From the NCBI RefSeq assembly GCF_018860805.1, contig NZ_JAHKQR010000011.1, forward strand, positions 1,048,366 to 1,112,365: a stretch of DNA of 64,000 nt, written 5' to 3'. The notes below the pieces were generated by a model. The model was not told where the DNA came from. It saw nothing but the letters and a program-made list of their open reading frames with translations, and searched no databases. A program made the translations under genes and the position numbers. The DNA comes from Aestuariibacter sp. A3R04 (GTDB taxonomy: Bacteria; Pseudomonadota; Gammaproteobacteria; Enterobacterales; Alteromonadaceae). Below, piece by piece: positions 38,101-47,894 of this stretch. Each line of letters starts with the position of its first letter. Positions within the stretch are counted from its first letter, which is position 1.

Positions 38101-38392
38101 TTTATCTCCCTTACTAATGCTTTGTTGTTATTGTCTGGTAAAGACCATTCAGATACGTCTAATAATTGGCCCGTTAATGGGCAGGAATACAAAAATTAAA
38201 CAAGTATGACCAGTTGTATATAGCTTAATATTATTGGCTTTATTGCAAATTTGCAAAGGTTTGTTAACTTTTCGTAAATTAATTTTTTTCTAACTGTCGC
38301 TCTACGACAATAGTTTACAAACTAATAATCACAAGTATGATCGCCATTCCTTTTATCTATTTTCCGTCTTATTGCTGCAAGGAAAACCGCAA
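38101..38392. other. Divergent intergenic region lipase / yciK
   Basis: 292 bases between the divergent lipase and yciK starts. It is AT-rich and presumably holds both promoters. I see no ORF, clear dyad or convincing promoter boxes. Confidence 0.5.
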
Positions 38393-39139
38393 ATGTCACA
38401 TCCCTATCAAGCACCAGCCAACTTACTCGTCAATAAAACCATACTCATCACAGGTGCAGGTGACGGCATAGGCGCACAAGCAGCCAAAACATACGCGGCC
38501 CACGGCGCTACCTGTATACTGTTGGGAAAAACCGTCAAAAAACTGGAACAGATTTATGACGCAATTGTCAGTGCCGGAGGCGCGCAACCCGCGATAGTCC
38601 CATTGGATTTAAAAGGCGCTACATTGAGAAATTATCAGGATATGGCCCAGAGTATTATCGATCAGTTTGGTGCTTTAGATGGTCTGCTGCACAATGCCTC
38701 TATGCTTGGACATCTAAGTGTGTTTAAAGATATTCCCGATACCGAATGGCTGGATGTCATGCAAATCAACGTCAATGCCGCTGCTTTTATGACTCAGGCT
38801 TTACTTCCTGCTCTTGAACGCGCAAAACAGGCCTCGGTGATTTTTACGACGTCCAGCGTTGGCCGCAAAGGAAGAGCGTTTTGGGGAACTTACAGTGTGT
38901 CAAAGTTTGCTACTGAAGGCATGATGCAAGTACTTGCCTGTGAATATGAAAATCGTGGAGTAAGATTTAACTGCATCAACCCTGGAGCGACCCGTACCAA
39001 TATGCGCGCCAGCGCTTACCCTGCTGAAGACCCGAAATCTTTAAAAACGCCAGCTGATATCATGCCACTGTATTTATATCTTATGGGCGAAGACAGCAGT
39101 AAGGTCAATGGTCAAACCCTTGATTGTCAGCCCAAATAA
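38393..39139 (+). CDS. yciK: YciK-family short-chain dehydrogenase
   Basis: A 248-residue SDR oxidoreductase close to E. coli YciK. The cofactor motif TGAGDGIG, the downstream LLHNAS (in place of NNAG), and catalytic Ser/Tyr/Lys in TTSSVGRKGRAFWGTYSVSK are present. The substrate is unknown. ATG 38393 with AAGGAAAA 6 bases upstream is the start. An upstream non-ATG codon at 38372 is unlikely. Confidence 0.9.
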   Translation: MSHPYQAPANLLVNKTILITGAGDGIGAQAAKTYAAHGATCILLGKTVKKLEQIYDAIVSAGGAQPAIVPLDLKGATLRNYQDMAQSIIDQFGALDGLLHNASMLGHLSVFKDIPDTEWLDVMQINVNAAAFMTQALLPALERAKQASVIFTTSSVGRKGRAFWGTYSVSKFATEGMMQVLACEYENRGVRFNCINPGATRTNMRASAYPAEDPKSLKTPADIMPLYLYLMGEDSSKVNGQTLDCQPK

Positions 39140-39161
39140 CTGCTGGCCGCTAAACAGATCA

Positions 39162-40082
39162 TTATGGGCATGTGGTTTTTAACGACCACATCGCCTGAGC
39201 GAATGCTTCCCCTAGTTTAACATAGCTTTTGGACGTGTAGTGCCAACCGTCGGCAATGTGCGGCTCGTCTTCCAACACCGTGACATAAGCTGCACAGATG
39301 TCGTTATCAACAAATGCTTTTTGAGCGCGATGAATTTCATCGATGTAGGGCATTTTATTGCTACTGTTGTCCACCCCGGAATCGGTTATTTTACCAATAA
39401 TAACGGGGATGCTGTCATTCCTTAGTGCCGCCTTGATAAGCTTCATCATCTGCATTAGATTTTTTTCGTAAGCCATAGCTACTTTTTTACCAGCCGATGC
39501 GTCTGCTTCGCCCTGCATCCATACAATACCCGCTGGCAACAGCGTATCTAGCTCACCATCTAAATCAATATCCTGTTCTTCGAATGCCTGTCTGACCGTT
39601 GTAAGGAAGTGATCGAACTGATTTATACCTTGTTTTTTATTGTAGTACGGATCCCAACTGCCATGTCCTGTGTTTTCAGCCAGGCCCGAACCACCCTTTG
39701 CATATTTAATAATAGCGATATGTCGGTTTTCACTTAGATGATCAATAGTGTGCCCGAATGATACCTCTGGACCAAATCGATCGCTGTACAAACTTACTCG
39801 CCCATTGGACTTAAAACCCACACCTGTACCAGGCTGCAGCGGCGCCCACACACCGGCCCCGCCCCTTCGGTCATCATCATTAGCAGGGTTGCCCGTAAAA
39901 AGGTATATTTCTGAAGACGGCTCCCTTAACAGAGGCTCTAGGGTTTTAGAATACCCGTACCCTTCCATGTTCGATTGTCCGCCCAAGAAATATACGTCAA
40001 AGGTTTTCGCGTGACAGACGAGACTTGTAACGGCTAACAAAAAGGTAAAAATTGCACGGTGTACTTTCTTTCTCTTCAACAT
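39162..40082 (-). CDS. SGNH-type carbohydrate esterase (CE6 / sialate O-acetylesterase-like)
   Basis: A 306-residue secreted esterase. The signal peptide ends about residue 25 (VCHA), followed by VYFLGGQSNMEGYG, the catalytic-serine block of the DUF303/CE6 family. GIVWMQGEAD and the C-terminal DGWHYTSKSYVKLGEAF supply the remaining conserved residues, including the catalytic histidine. The family removes acetyl groups from xylan, sialate or other polysaccharides. The substrate is not resolvable here, and no polysaccharide-utilisation genes adjoin it. Confidence 0.86.
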   Translation of the reverse strand: MLKRKKVHRAIFTFLLAVTSLVCHAKTFDVYFLGGQSNMEGYGYSKTLEPLLREPSSEIYLFTGNPANDDDRRGGAGVWAPLQPGTGVGFKSNGRVSLYSDRFGPEVSFGHTIDHLSENRHIAIIKYAKGGSGLAENTGHGSWDPYYNKKQGINQFDHFLTTVRQAFEEQDIDLDGELDTLLPAGIVWMQGEADASAGKKVAMAYEKNLMQMMKLIKAALRNDSIPVIIGKITDSGVDNSSNKMPYIDEIHRAQKAFVDNDICAAYVTVLEDEPHIADGWHYTSKSYVKLGEAFAQAMWSLKTTCP

Positions 40083-40170
40083 GAATTATCCTCGGTTGGC
40101 CAAGGAATATACTAATGTGCTTGAAGTCAACGTTGCAAGGACGACTTACATTCCCACCTTGCGAACAATA

Positions 40171-40196
40171 AAAAACCGCGCTCGGCGCGGCTTTTT
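40171..40196 (-). terminator. Terminator of glnS
   Basis: CCGCGC-CGA-GCGCGG on the minus strand, followed by TTTTTTATTG, 18 bases after the glnS stop. A textbook intrinsic terminator. Confidence 0.9.
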
Positions 40197-40213
40197 ATCC
40201 AGGCTAGAGGCGG

Positions 40214-41881
40214 TTACGCCTCGCCCATTTTAGCCCAGGTATCACGCAAACCAACAGTGCGATTGAACACCTTATTCTGTGGTCCTGCGCTGGTATCCAG
40301 ACAGAAATATCCCGTTCGTTCGAACTGCCATCCACCTGCTTGAGGATTGACGTCAAGATTTGGCTCAACAAAACCGTGTTTGACTTCCAAAGACGCGGGA
40401 TTAATAGTGTCAGTAAAGTTGTCTTCACCGGCCGGGTTAGGTACCGTAAATAACCGGTCGTACAAGCGAAATTGTGCCGCTTCGCCAGCGTTAGCATCTA
40501 CCCAGTGAATCACACCTTTTACCTTTCTGCCATCAGCGGGGTCTTTACCTAATGTGTCTGCGTCATAGGTACAGTAGATGGTAGTAATGTTACCTTCAGC
40601 ATCTTTGTCCACTCGTTCGGCCTTAACAACATAAGCATTTCTCAAGCGAACTTCTTTACCCAAAACTAAACGTTTGAACTTTTTATTTGCTGACTCTCTG
40701 AAATCGTCCGCTTCAATCCACACCTCACCACTAAATGGCAAAGTACGTTCTCCCATACTTGCGTCATTGGGATGGTTCGGCGCAATCAATTCCTCGGATT
40801 GTCCCTCAGGATAGTTTTCGATAACGAGCCTAACTGGGTTTAGCACTGCCATAGCTCGTGGCGCATTTACGTTCAAATCATCACGGATACAAGCTTCCAG
40901 CATACCCATTTCGACCATGTTGTCCATTTTGGTCACACCGATGCGTTTACAAAACTCTCTCACTGAGGCAGGGGTATAACCTCGTCTGCGAAGCCCGGCT
41001 ATAGTGGGCATACGCGGATCATCCCAACCATCGACGTGACCTTCTTCCACCAGTTGGATCAGTCTGCGTTTACTCAATACCGTGTATTCGAGGTTCAATC
41101 TGGAGAATTCGTACTGACGCGGTGTACATGCTATGGAAATGTTCTCAATGACCCAATCATACAACCGGCGATTATCCTGAAACTCAAGAGTGCACAATGA
41201 ATGGGTTATACCTTCAATGGCGTCAGAAATACAGTGGGTAAAATCGTACATTGGGTAAACGCACCATTTGTCTCCCGTTTGGTGATGATGGGCAAATTTT
41301 ACCCGGTAAATCACAGGGTCCCGCAAACACATAAATGGCGAAGCCATGTCGATTTTCGCTCTGAGCGAACATACGCCTTCCGCGTATTCACCGGCTGTCA
41401 TTTTTTCAAACTCAGCTCGGTTTGTTTCAGGAGATGTATCGCGATACGGACTGTTCTTTCCAGGTTCGGTGAGCGTTCCGCGCATTTCGCGCATTGTCTC
41501 TTGATCGGAAAAATCAACATAGGCCAAACCTTTATCAATCAGCTCCATCGCATATCCGTGGAGTTGATCAAAGTAGTCTGACGAATAGCGGGCGTCACCC
41601 TCCCAGTCAAAGCCAAGCCAGCTTACATCTTCTTTGATTGCGTTGACATACGCGATATCTTCTTTTACTGGGTTGGTATCATCAAATCGCAGGTTGCACG
41701 TTCCCTGATAATCACGGGCAATGCCGAAGTTCAGACAAATAGACTTGGCATGACCAATGTGCAGGAAACCATTTGGCTCTGGTGGAAACCGCGTCTTAAT
41801 TGCGTCGTGTACACCCGCTGCAAGATCTTTTTCGATGATTTGCCGGATAAAGTTGGTCGGATGATGTTCCGTCTCCGCCAT
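40214..41881 (-). CDS. glnS: Glutaminyl-tRNA synthetase
   Basis: Class I aminoacyl-tRNA synthetase charging tRNA-Gln. From ATG 41881 it has 555 residues, against 554 in E. coli. The HIGH motif is at residues 41-44 in [15 protein letters not shown], and the KMSKS-type signature reads VLSKR, as in other GlnS proteins. A strong AAGGGGAA site precedes this ATG. An in-frame start at 41950 would add 23 residues. Monocistronic, divergent from the LacI-type gene. Confidence 0.97.
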   Translation of the reverse strand: MAETEHHPTNFIRQIIEKDLAAGVHDAIKTRFPPEPNGFLHIGHAKSICLNFGIARDYQGTCNLRFDDTNPVKEDIAYVNAIKEDVSWLGFDWEGDARYSSDYFDQLHGYAMELIDKGLAYVDFSDQETMREMRGTLTEPGKNSPYRDTSPETNRAEFEKMTAGEYAEGVCSLRAKIDMASPFMCLRDPVIYRVKFAHHHQTGDKWCVYPMYDFTHCISDAIEGITHSLCTLEFQDNRRLYDWVIENISIACTPRQYEFSRLNLEYTVLSKRRLIQLVEEGHVDGWDDPRMPTIAGLRRRGYTPASVREFCKRIGVTKMDNMVEMGMLEACIRDDLNVNAPRAMAVLNPVRLVIENYPEGQSEELIAPNHPNDASMGERTLPFSGEVWIEADDFRESANKKFKRLVLGKEVRLRNAYVVKAERVDKDAEGNITTIYCTYDADTLGKDPADGRKVKGVIHWVDANAGEAAQFRLYDRLFTVPNPAGEDNFTDTINPASLEVKHGFVEPNLDVNPQAGGWQFERTGYFCLDTSAGPQNKVFNRTVGLRDTWAKMGEA

Positions 41882-42097
41882 TCTGACATTCCCCTTAAAA
41901 TTAAAAATTTTGCTCAAAGGCACATTATACCCCGTGACTGGTTTAGCCACTATGATTAATTGCCTTCGCCCTTATCAATTGAATATAAAGAAACCGCTTT
42001 CATCACATTTATCCGTTTTCCCTTGTCTGCTAAAACATAAAACTGTGCTATTCTGACACCTAAAGTGTTTATTGCACTGCTTCTTTAAGTTGATGAA

Positions 42098-43138
42098 ATG
42101 AAAGATAAAGCTACATCCTTTGATATTGCGCACATAGCTGGTGTTTCCCAATCTACCGTGTCCCGGGCATTGAATAACAGTCCATTGGTCAATCTTGAAA
42201 CTCGGGAAAAAGTACAGCGAATTGCCCGTGAACTCAATTACAAAGTTGACAAGAACGCCAGCAATCTGCGTAAACAAAAGAGCAATACTATAGCCCTGCT
42301 TTTATTCGAAGATCCCACATCAGATGACTCAATGATCAACCCGTTTTTCCTGAATATGTTGGGAAGTATCACCCGAGCATGCGCCGCAGCAGGCTTTGAT
42401 TTATTAGTGTCCTTTCAACATTTGGAAGACGACTGGCACGCTGAATACGAAGATTCTAAAAAAGCAGACGGTATTATACTGCTCGGTTACGGCAACTACA
42501 CCGAATACCGTGACAAACTAGCACAACTGGAAGCACAGGGGACGCATTTTGTAAGATGGGGAGCCCCCGATACAGAGCACCCGGGCATTTCAATTGGCTG
42601 TGACAACTTTCAAGGCGGCTTCGACCTCACCCGACATTTGATCGACATTGGTCACAAACGTTTTGCCTTTGTGGGTGACGCCGGCGGACATGCTCCAGAA
42701 TTTTATGCTCGCTTTCAAGGCTGCCAACAGGCGCTAAAGGAAGCAAATCTTGTGCATGGCCACCTTAGGCAGCTGGATGCCATTTCCACTGAGCAAGCTG
42801 GCTACCAGGCCATGAAAACACTACTGGCAGAAAAACACCATCCTGATGTGGTAGTGTGCGCCTCAGATCTCATTGCCACTGGCGTATTGCAAGCTTTACG
42901 TGAGGAAAAACTCCTCGTTCCCGAAGATATTGCCGTAACAGGGTACGACAATATTACTATTTCAGGCTACACAACACCGGCACTGACTACGGTCCAACAA
43001 AACACCCGTCTAGCAGGGGAATTATTAGTAGAGTCACTGCTAAAGGCCATTAACAAACAAACCGTAAGTGATTATCTCATGCCCGCGGAACTGATTATTC
43101 GCCAATCTTGTGGCTGCAACATCCGTGGTAAGATGTAG
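42098..43138 (+). CDS. LacI-family regulator of the alpha-glucan locus
   Basis: A 346-residue LacI/GalR regulator. The N-terminal HTH (FDIAHIAGVSQSTVSRALNN) and hinge (LRKQKSNTIALLL) precede a periplasmic-binding-like effector domain with DNFQGGFDLTRHLIDIGH and TGYDNITISGYTTPALTTV. It converges on the amylase gene and is probably the local sugar-responsive regulator, MalR-like in context. The inducer cannot be read from the sequence. Confidence 0.92.
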   Translation: MKDKATSFDIAHIAGVSQSTVSRALNNSPLVNLETREKVQRIARELNYKVDKNASNLRKQKSNTIALLLFEDPTSDDSMINPFFLNMLGSITRACAAAGFDLLVSFQHLEDDWHAEYEDSKKADGIILLGYGNYTEYRDKLAQLEAQGTHFVRWGAPDTEHPGISIGCDNFQGGFDLTRHLIDIGHKRFAFVGDAGGHAPEFYARFQGCQQALKEANLVHGHLRQLDAISTEQAGYQAMKTLLAEKHHPDVVVCASDLIATGVLQALREEKLLVPEDIAVTGYDNITISGYTTPALTTVQQNTRLAGELLVESLLKAINKQTVSDYLMPAELIIRQSCGCNIRGKM

Positions 43139-43143
43139 GGTTA

Positions 43144-43162
43144 ACGGGGCACAAAGCCCCGT
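43144..43162. terminator. Hairpin between lacI-type and amylase genes
   Basis: ACGGGGC-ACAAA-GCCCCGT between the two convergent stop codons. The stem is strong and GC-rich, with no T-run. Confidence 0.55.
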
Positions 43163-43170
43163 GTCGATAT

Positions 43171-44874
43171 CTATTGATACTCCATTTGTCTAATAAGTGC
43201 TGACAGGAATGCCTTGTCGTCTATCTCGCCTTCCCTAACCCAAACTTGCGCTGAATGAGGAGCAACTGTCGCCTCCAATGAATCTTGGGAAGAGATCGTC
43301 AGAGTGTTCCCACTGAGTTGCTCAACCCACTGCCCTGCTTGCACATGCTGAGCAATAGTGAAGGTAGTTGCTTGATCCCCCTTGTTTAACAATACGAGAG
43401 CTGTTTGTTGTACTTTGTGATTTTGTAATACGCGATAAAAGGCTGCGCGATGCCCTTTTATCGTAAGCATATATTGCAACCCACTTTGCAAGGCCGGGGT
43501 TGTCTGGCGAACCCTCGCAATTGCCCTTAATGCCTGATAAATGTCGTGTTCGGGGGCCTTATCAATATTTTCCTGTCCCAGATAATTTCGATTGCCACTG
43601 TGTTCCGCCGTTCCACGCATAAATCCAATTTCAGATCCCTGATATACCACCGGAATCCCCCTGGTAGTAAAAAGCCAGTTATGCGCATCAATAAATCCAT
43701 TGTCAGTTGCATCCATTCTCGGCATGTCGTGGTTGTCATAAAAAGTAGCCAGATCATAGGGGTTATTGTATGGCCCATGGGTTAAAAACAACGTTTCTTC
43801 TAATGCCTCATAATCTTTGTCATCTTTACCGAAGACAGACACCATGGCTTTCTGCATGGGGAAATCAAGCACACTTATTCCACCATTTTTCGGTAACGTA
43901 TGCTGAGCAATAAAATTAGCATCGTACTGAAAACTCTCGCCAAACATGTAGAATCCAGGATGGGCAGCACGAATGCGATCGGACATTACGCGCCAAAAGT
44001 GATGGGACACGTGCCGTATAGTATCAATGCGAAACGCATCTGCCCCCTGTTCAATCCAATACAAGTAAGAGTTTATAAGGTAATCCTGTACGTCCGGATT
44101 GTCCTCATTGAGATTGGAAAGCTCAACCAGGTCCGGAAATGGATGAAAGAATGCCTGTAAAGGTTCTGACGTATCCAGCGCTGTTGGATGTAAGTTATTG
44201 TGGTCTGCCACGAGCTTGCCATCTTTATCATAGATCTCACCAAATCCGGGCTGGTCAGCAGGCATAGAAAAACTTAGAGACCCGTGATTAGCGACAATAT
44301 CGAATACCGCTTTCATACCCGCCTTATGCAGAGCGTCAGTATAATCTTTCACAGTGAGATCAACACTCACTAAATGTTCATCTGGCTGATAGAAATTTGT
44401 CGCCCAATAACCGTGATAACCGCTTTTGCCGCCATCTTTAAATTGTCCCCCAAATCCAATGGGTTCGCTGCCAGTAAATGCCTGATCAGGATTGTCCACG
44501 ACAGGAGTAGTCCAAATAGCAGAAAAGCCCATATCTTTGATATAGTCGATGTTATTTACAATACCCTTGAGATCACCCCCCATATATCCCACAAAAGCGG
44601 TCTGCCCATCTGGCCCGTGAAGTGGCAATCGCCACGTTGGATGTTCTGCGCCTTGGTTTTCATAGTTATTGCTTTTATCACCGTCTACAAAACGGTCTGT
44701 CATAACAAAGTACACGGCTTCTCTGGTAAAAGGCTCACTGGTGCCTTCAATCAGAACAAGCTGTTCACTTTCATCAGAAGGCATCGACGAAAGTGGCGTC
44801 GTAGGCTCACATCCACTTATTGCCAAAGAAACTAACAGAATTGAAGTAGCAGAGCGCGATATAGCATGCATCAT
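43171..44874 (-). CDS. GH13 alpha-amylase-family lipoprotein
   Basis: A 567-residue glycoside hydrolase with a lipoprotein signal (lipobox ISGC near residue 22), so it acts in the periplasm or on the cell surface. GH13 regions are clear: GFSAIWTTPVVDN, VFDIVANHGS, DAFRIDTIRH (nucleophile Asp), FGESFQYD (acid/base Glu) and FYDNHDMPR. It hydrolyses alpha-1,4 glucans such as maltodextrin. Its ATG overlaps the stop of the upstream transporter gene in a TGATG junction, so the two are translationally coupled. Confidence 0.93.
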   Translation of the reverse strand: MMHAISRSATSILLVSLAISGCEPTTPLSSMPSDESEQLVLIEGTSEPFTREAVYFVMTDRFVDGDKSNNYENQGAEHPTWRLPLHGPDGQTAFVGYMGGDLKGIVNNIDYIKDMGFSAIWTTPVVDNPDQAFTGSEPIGFGGQFKDGGKSGYHGYWATNFYQPDEHLVSVDLTVKDYTDALHKAGMKAVFDIVANHGSLSFSMPADQPGFGEIYDKDGKLVADHNNLHPTALDTSEPLQAFFHPFPDLVELSNLNEDNPDVQDYLINSYLYWIEQGADAFRIDTIRHVSHHFWRVMSDRIRAAHPGFYMFGESFQYDANFIAQHTLPKNGGISVLDFPMQKAMVSVFGKDDKDYEALEETLFLTHGPYNNPYDLATFYDNHDMPRMDATDNGFIDAHNWLFTTRGIPVVYQGSEIGFMRGTAEHSGNRNYLGQENIDKAPEHDIYQALRAIARVRQTTPALQSGLQYMLTIKGHRAAFYRVLQNHKVQQTALVLLNKGDQATTFTIAQHVQAGQWVEQLSGNTLTISSQDSLEATVAPHSAQVWVREGEIDDKAFLSALIRQMEYQ

Positions 44875-46334
44875 CAGGCCTCCTTTTTCGGGCTAGAAAT
44901 TACCGATGGCTCTTCTTTTACAAACGCCACGGCAATAGCTCCACAGAGCATTGAAATACCCGCTACCAGAATAATTTTTATCGCGTCGTTAGCAAACAGT
45001 GAACTCACTATCCAGCCAGCGCTAACACCTGCAATAATTTGAGGAACGGCAACAGTAAAATTGAATATTCCCATGTAAACACCGGTTTTCGAGGCAGGCA
45101 AGGCGCCGGCAAGCATGGCATACGGCAATGCCAGAATAGCAGCCCAGGCTATGCCTACACCCATCATGGGGAATATGAGGTTTACCGCTCCCTGCGGTAC
45201 TGTAATTTCTGTGATAAGCAGATTGACATGCACTTGTTCAAAATCTTGTAAAATCAGAAAACTTATGTAGCCCACGCCACCAAACACTAATGAAGAAGCG
45301 TAAACAGCTTTGCGGCCAAACACATCAGCAAGGCGAGCGAGAAAAATAGAAAAAATGGCAGCGAAGACGCTGTAAGCCGCAAACAAAATCCCCACCCAAT
45401 CACCGGCAGCCCCTTTTGCTGCAGTGATATTAGCAGGCACATCGCCGACCAGAGCAATGTAATCTGGATCGAACCATTGTTTTTCTATACCCCAGATATG
45501 CTGAGCAATAGCTGGCATGGTATAGACCCACATTATGTACAGGGCAAACCACGAGAAAAACTGTACAACAGCAAGTTGTTTCATAGTGCTAGGCATTGCC
45601 AGTAACAGTGCCAAAACGCCTTGTTTCTGAGACTTTGCTTCGGTTATTGACTCTGTTTCCAGCCCCTTATAGCGAGCATAGTCCCCGGGAGCATACTCTT
45701 TCGTTCTCAACACTGTCCACATGACTGAACCTAATAACACCGTGGCACCAAGATAGAATGCCCACACCACTGATGGCGCAACTTCCCCTAAGGAAGCTGT
45801 ATTGTCGAGCCCAACTACGTTGGTCAGAACAAACGGCAGCAATGAGCCAATCACGGCGCCAATATTAATGAGGAACGACTGAACACCATAGCCAATATTG
45901 CGCTGGGAAGCCGGAACCATATCAGACACCAGCGAACGGAAAGGCTGAAAACATACATTGAACGAGGCATCCATCAATGCCAGCATCACAGCACCAAACA
46001 CCATTGGGGCCATTACAGTAACGAATAAGGGCGCATTGGGCATAAGTAACATACCCAATGCAGCAGCAATAGCGCCAACAAGTATAAACGGGCGACGGCG
46101 TCCAAATCGATTCCATGTTCTGTCCGATGCAGATCCAACAATAGGCTGAATGATTAGCCCCATAATTGGTGCAACTAACCAAAACAGAGACAGTGAGTGT
46201 AAATCTGCGCCGAGATCCGACAGGATCCTACTGACATTCGCATTTTGTAGTGCAAAACCAAACTGGACACCGAGAAAACCAAAACTGACATTCCAGATTT
46301 GCCAAAACTGAAGCTTGGGCTGGGATTGTTGCAT
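44874..46334 (-). CDS. GPH-type MFS sugar transporter (maltose/sucrose-like)
   Basis: A 486-residue, 12-helix transporter. The loop between helices 2 and 3 carries the MFS signature GSASDRTWNRFGRRRPFI characteristic of plant-SUT-like sugar:proton symporters. Homologues in marine Gammaproteobacteria and Xanthomonas import maltose or sucrose across the inner membrane. Coupling to a GH13 amylase points to maltose or maltodextrin. AAGAGAC precedes the ATG at 46334. Candidate operators lie upstream. Confidence 0.9.
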   Translation of the reverse strand: MQQSQPKLQFWQIWNVSFGFLGVQFGFALQNANVSRILSDLGADLHSLSLFWLVAPIMGLIIQPIVGSASDRTWNRFGRRRPFILVGAIAAALGMLLMPNAPLFVTVMAPMVFGAVMLALMDASFNVCFQPFRSLVSDMVPASQRNIGYGVQSFLINIGAVIGSLLPFVLTNVVGLDNTASLGEVAPSVVWAFYLGATVLLGSVMWTVLRTKEYAPGDYARYKGLETESITEAKSQKQGVLALLLAMPSTMKQLAVVQFFSWFALYIMWVYTMPAIAQHIWGIEKQWFDPDYIALVGDVPANITAAKGAAGDWVGILFAAYSVFAAIFSIFLARLADVFGRKAVYASSLVFGGVGYISFLILQDFEQVHVNLLITEITVPQGAVNLIFPMMGVGIAWAAILALPYAMLAGALPASKTGVYMGIFNFTVAVPQIIAGVSAGWIVSSLFANDAIKIILVAGISMLCGAIAVAFVKEEPSVISSPKKEA

Positions 46335-46367
46335 AAATGTCTCTTGTTATTTTTCTATGAATTAGGA

Positions 46368-46381
46368 TGAATACGTTGTTT
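46368..46381. promoter_or_regulatory. Candidate LacI-family half-operator upstream of the sugar transporter
   Basis: TGAATACG followed by a poor right half, 34 bases upstream of the transporter start. It repeats the left arm of the better palindrome at 46495-46508. Confidence 0.3.
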
Positions 46382-46494
46382 TGTGTATTACAACATGATT
46401 TAGCGGCAGCTTCCTATCGTTGCCATACCGCAACTGTTAACATTACGTTAATTATCTTGCATAGTACTCACTGGCCTTCCTTTAGCCAATCCCC

Positions 46495-46508
46495 TGCATA
46501 CGTATTCA
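46495..46508. promoter_or_regulatory. Candidate LacI-family operator
   Basis: TGCATACGTATTCA is a near-perfect 14-bp palindrome (one mismatched pair) with the even, contiguous symmetry typical of LacI-family sites. It lies just upstream of possible minus-strand promoter boxes (TTGGCT, 17 bases, TACTAT) for the transporter-amylase operon. Confidence 0.45.
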
Positions 46509-46948
46509 CGTTAGCAGACTCAAAATGACAGCAGGCTAATAGCGCGGATACCACAACGATCTCTGTGATAGGCAAGTAAAGCTCAATTTAATTGACGTTG
46601 GTTACAGTACTCGACTTCTCTTACGTCGCAGTAAGATTAGCTAGTAAAGCACGTACAATTTTTTTGCACTGTCATTGTGTCACAGCTGCACTAAAGTTTT
46701 GCAAACCAGTAGATTTTTAAGATTATTGCCCGATACCCATTGCATCGCAGTCACTAATTCTTTGAGAATAACCCAAGTTACAGACACAATTTTATATGTG
46801 TAAAAATTACTGACACTTTTAGGCTAATCTTTGCCCAACCACCGTGCAAAGCGCAAACTAGGTCAACATTATGCTGAACGCATGTACTGCGCAGAGGAGA
46901 TGCCACAAAATTGTGTTTGTGTCAGGGCGCCCTTCACTCGCCAAGTAA

Positions 46949-46974
46949 AAACCCGAGCATACAGGCTCGGGTTT
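46949..46974 (-). terminator. Terminator of the acyltransferase gene
   Basis: AAACCCGAGC / GCTCGGGTTT, a 10-bp stem with a 6-base loop and a TTTTT tail on the minus strand, 30 bases after the stop. Confidence 0.85.
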
Positions 46975-47003
46975 AAGAAACAACACACATATCGATTACA
47001 GCG

Positions 47004-47894
47004 TTATGCTGCGCGGGTCTTCTGATCTTTTGAAACAAGTGAAGAAGGCTTGGGACGAAACGATCCGAAGTTCGGAATTGCTTCGAGTTCCTTGGCAATT
47101 TTATGATAAAAACGATGAAGTGATGGGGAAATCTGCTGGAAGAACTCTTCAGGTGACAAGCGATAAGCGGCTCGCTCACCGTGATACTCGATAACACCGC
47201 CGATCTGGTTAAACTCAATACCCAGCATTCGGAGACTTCTGGCAAGTTTGGGTTCCATCATTACGTAAACGTTTTCTACATCCCTGAGTACACAAATGGT
47301 AGCAGCAAAAAAGTACAGTGCTAGCGTAAGATAAGGAAAGTTCCTGCTTCGGTTTTTTCTGTTAAAGCTCTTGTCCAACGCCTTACCTGTCACCGGAGAA
47401 AGATTTCTATCAGACTGTCGGCGTCGAAAGCGTTTGGGGATCGCTAATCGAGATATTTCACAAACTGCGTGGCGGGCGTAGCGTTTAGGGCTATTTTCAT
47501 CAATGCGAATCGCGTCCGGACAATTTTGCTCAATTGGCAGCATTTGCCCATTGTGTTGTGGCATTACCACCCGAATCGTCCCCGCGCAATCACCAGAAGC
47601 TTTGTGTTTGATATAACAACTGATAGCGTATTCATCAAACTCATCAAATTCCATTTTGGTTTGGCGAACTTCTTCATACCCCATCTCCTCACAATACACC
47701 TGATGACGGGTTTTAAAACATGTCCTTTGTTCTTTTTCATCTCTGGCAACTACCAGGGTAAAGTGTTCAAAAAAATGTGCGGCAGCGGCATCAATAGCTT
47801 TATTCATCTGTCGGCGAACCAACGGTCTAACCATCTGTTTGACCCCCGGAACTTGATGCACTTTTTTAAAAGCGTTTAACAAGCGACGTTTCAC
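47004..47894 (-). CDS. PEP-CTERM/exosortase-type acyltransferase
   Basis: A 296-residue protein resembling the GNAT-fold acyltransferases (autoinducer-synthase-like) annotated with PEP-CTERM/exosortase systems. It has an N-terminal basic region, then FKTRHQVYCEEMGYE, a DEFDEYA acidic patch, AGTIRVVMP, CEISRLAIPKRFRRR and a YVMMEPKLARSLRMLGI segment typical of the family. Related proteins may make N-acyl amino acids. I choose GTG 47894, which has a GGGAG site. A TTG at 47906 has none. No exosortase, PEP-CTERM substrate or exopolysaccharide gene is adjacent. Confidence 0.8.
   Translation of the reverse strand: MKRRLLNAFKKVHQVPGVKQMVRPLVRRQMNKAIDAAAAHFFEHFTLVVARDEKEQRTCFKTRHQVYCEEMGYEEVRQTKMEFDEFDEYAISCYIKHKASGDCAGTIRVVMPQHNGQMLPIEQNCPDAIRIDENSPKRYARHAVCEISRLAIPKRFRRRQSDRNLSPVTGKALDKSFNRKNRSRNFPYLTLALYFFAATICVLRDVENVYVMMEPKLARSLRMLGIEFNQIGGVIEYHGERAAYRLSPEEFFQQISPSLHRFYHKIAKELEAIPNFGSFRPKPSSLVSKDQKTRAA

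Larger units (their letters stand above)
46335..46948. other. Long intergenic region upstream of the sugar operon
   Basis: 614 bases with no convincing gene on either strand. The right-hand end is the downstream side of the acyltransferase gene, and the left-hand end is the promoter region of the sugar transporter with the two candidate operators. Between about 46520 and 46900 I see only AT-rich sequence with scattered short repeats. Confidence 0.6.

Noticed and set aside
46831..47025. Short plus-strand frame running into the end of the acyltransferase gene
   Set aside because: It spans the strong terminator at 46949-46974 and overlaps the real gene antisense.
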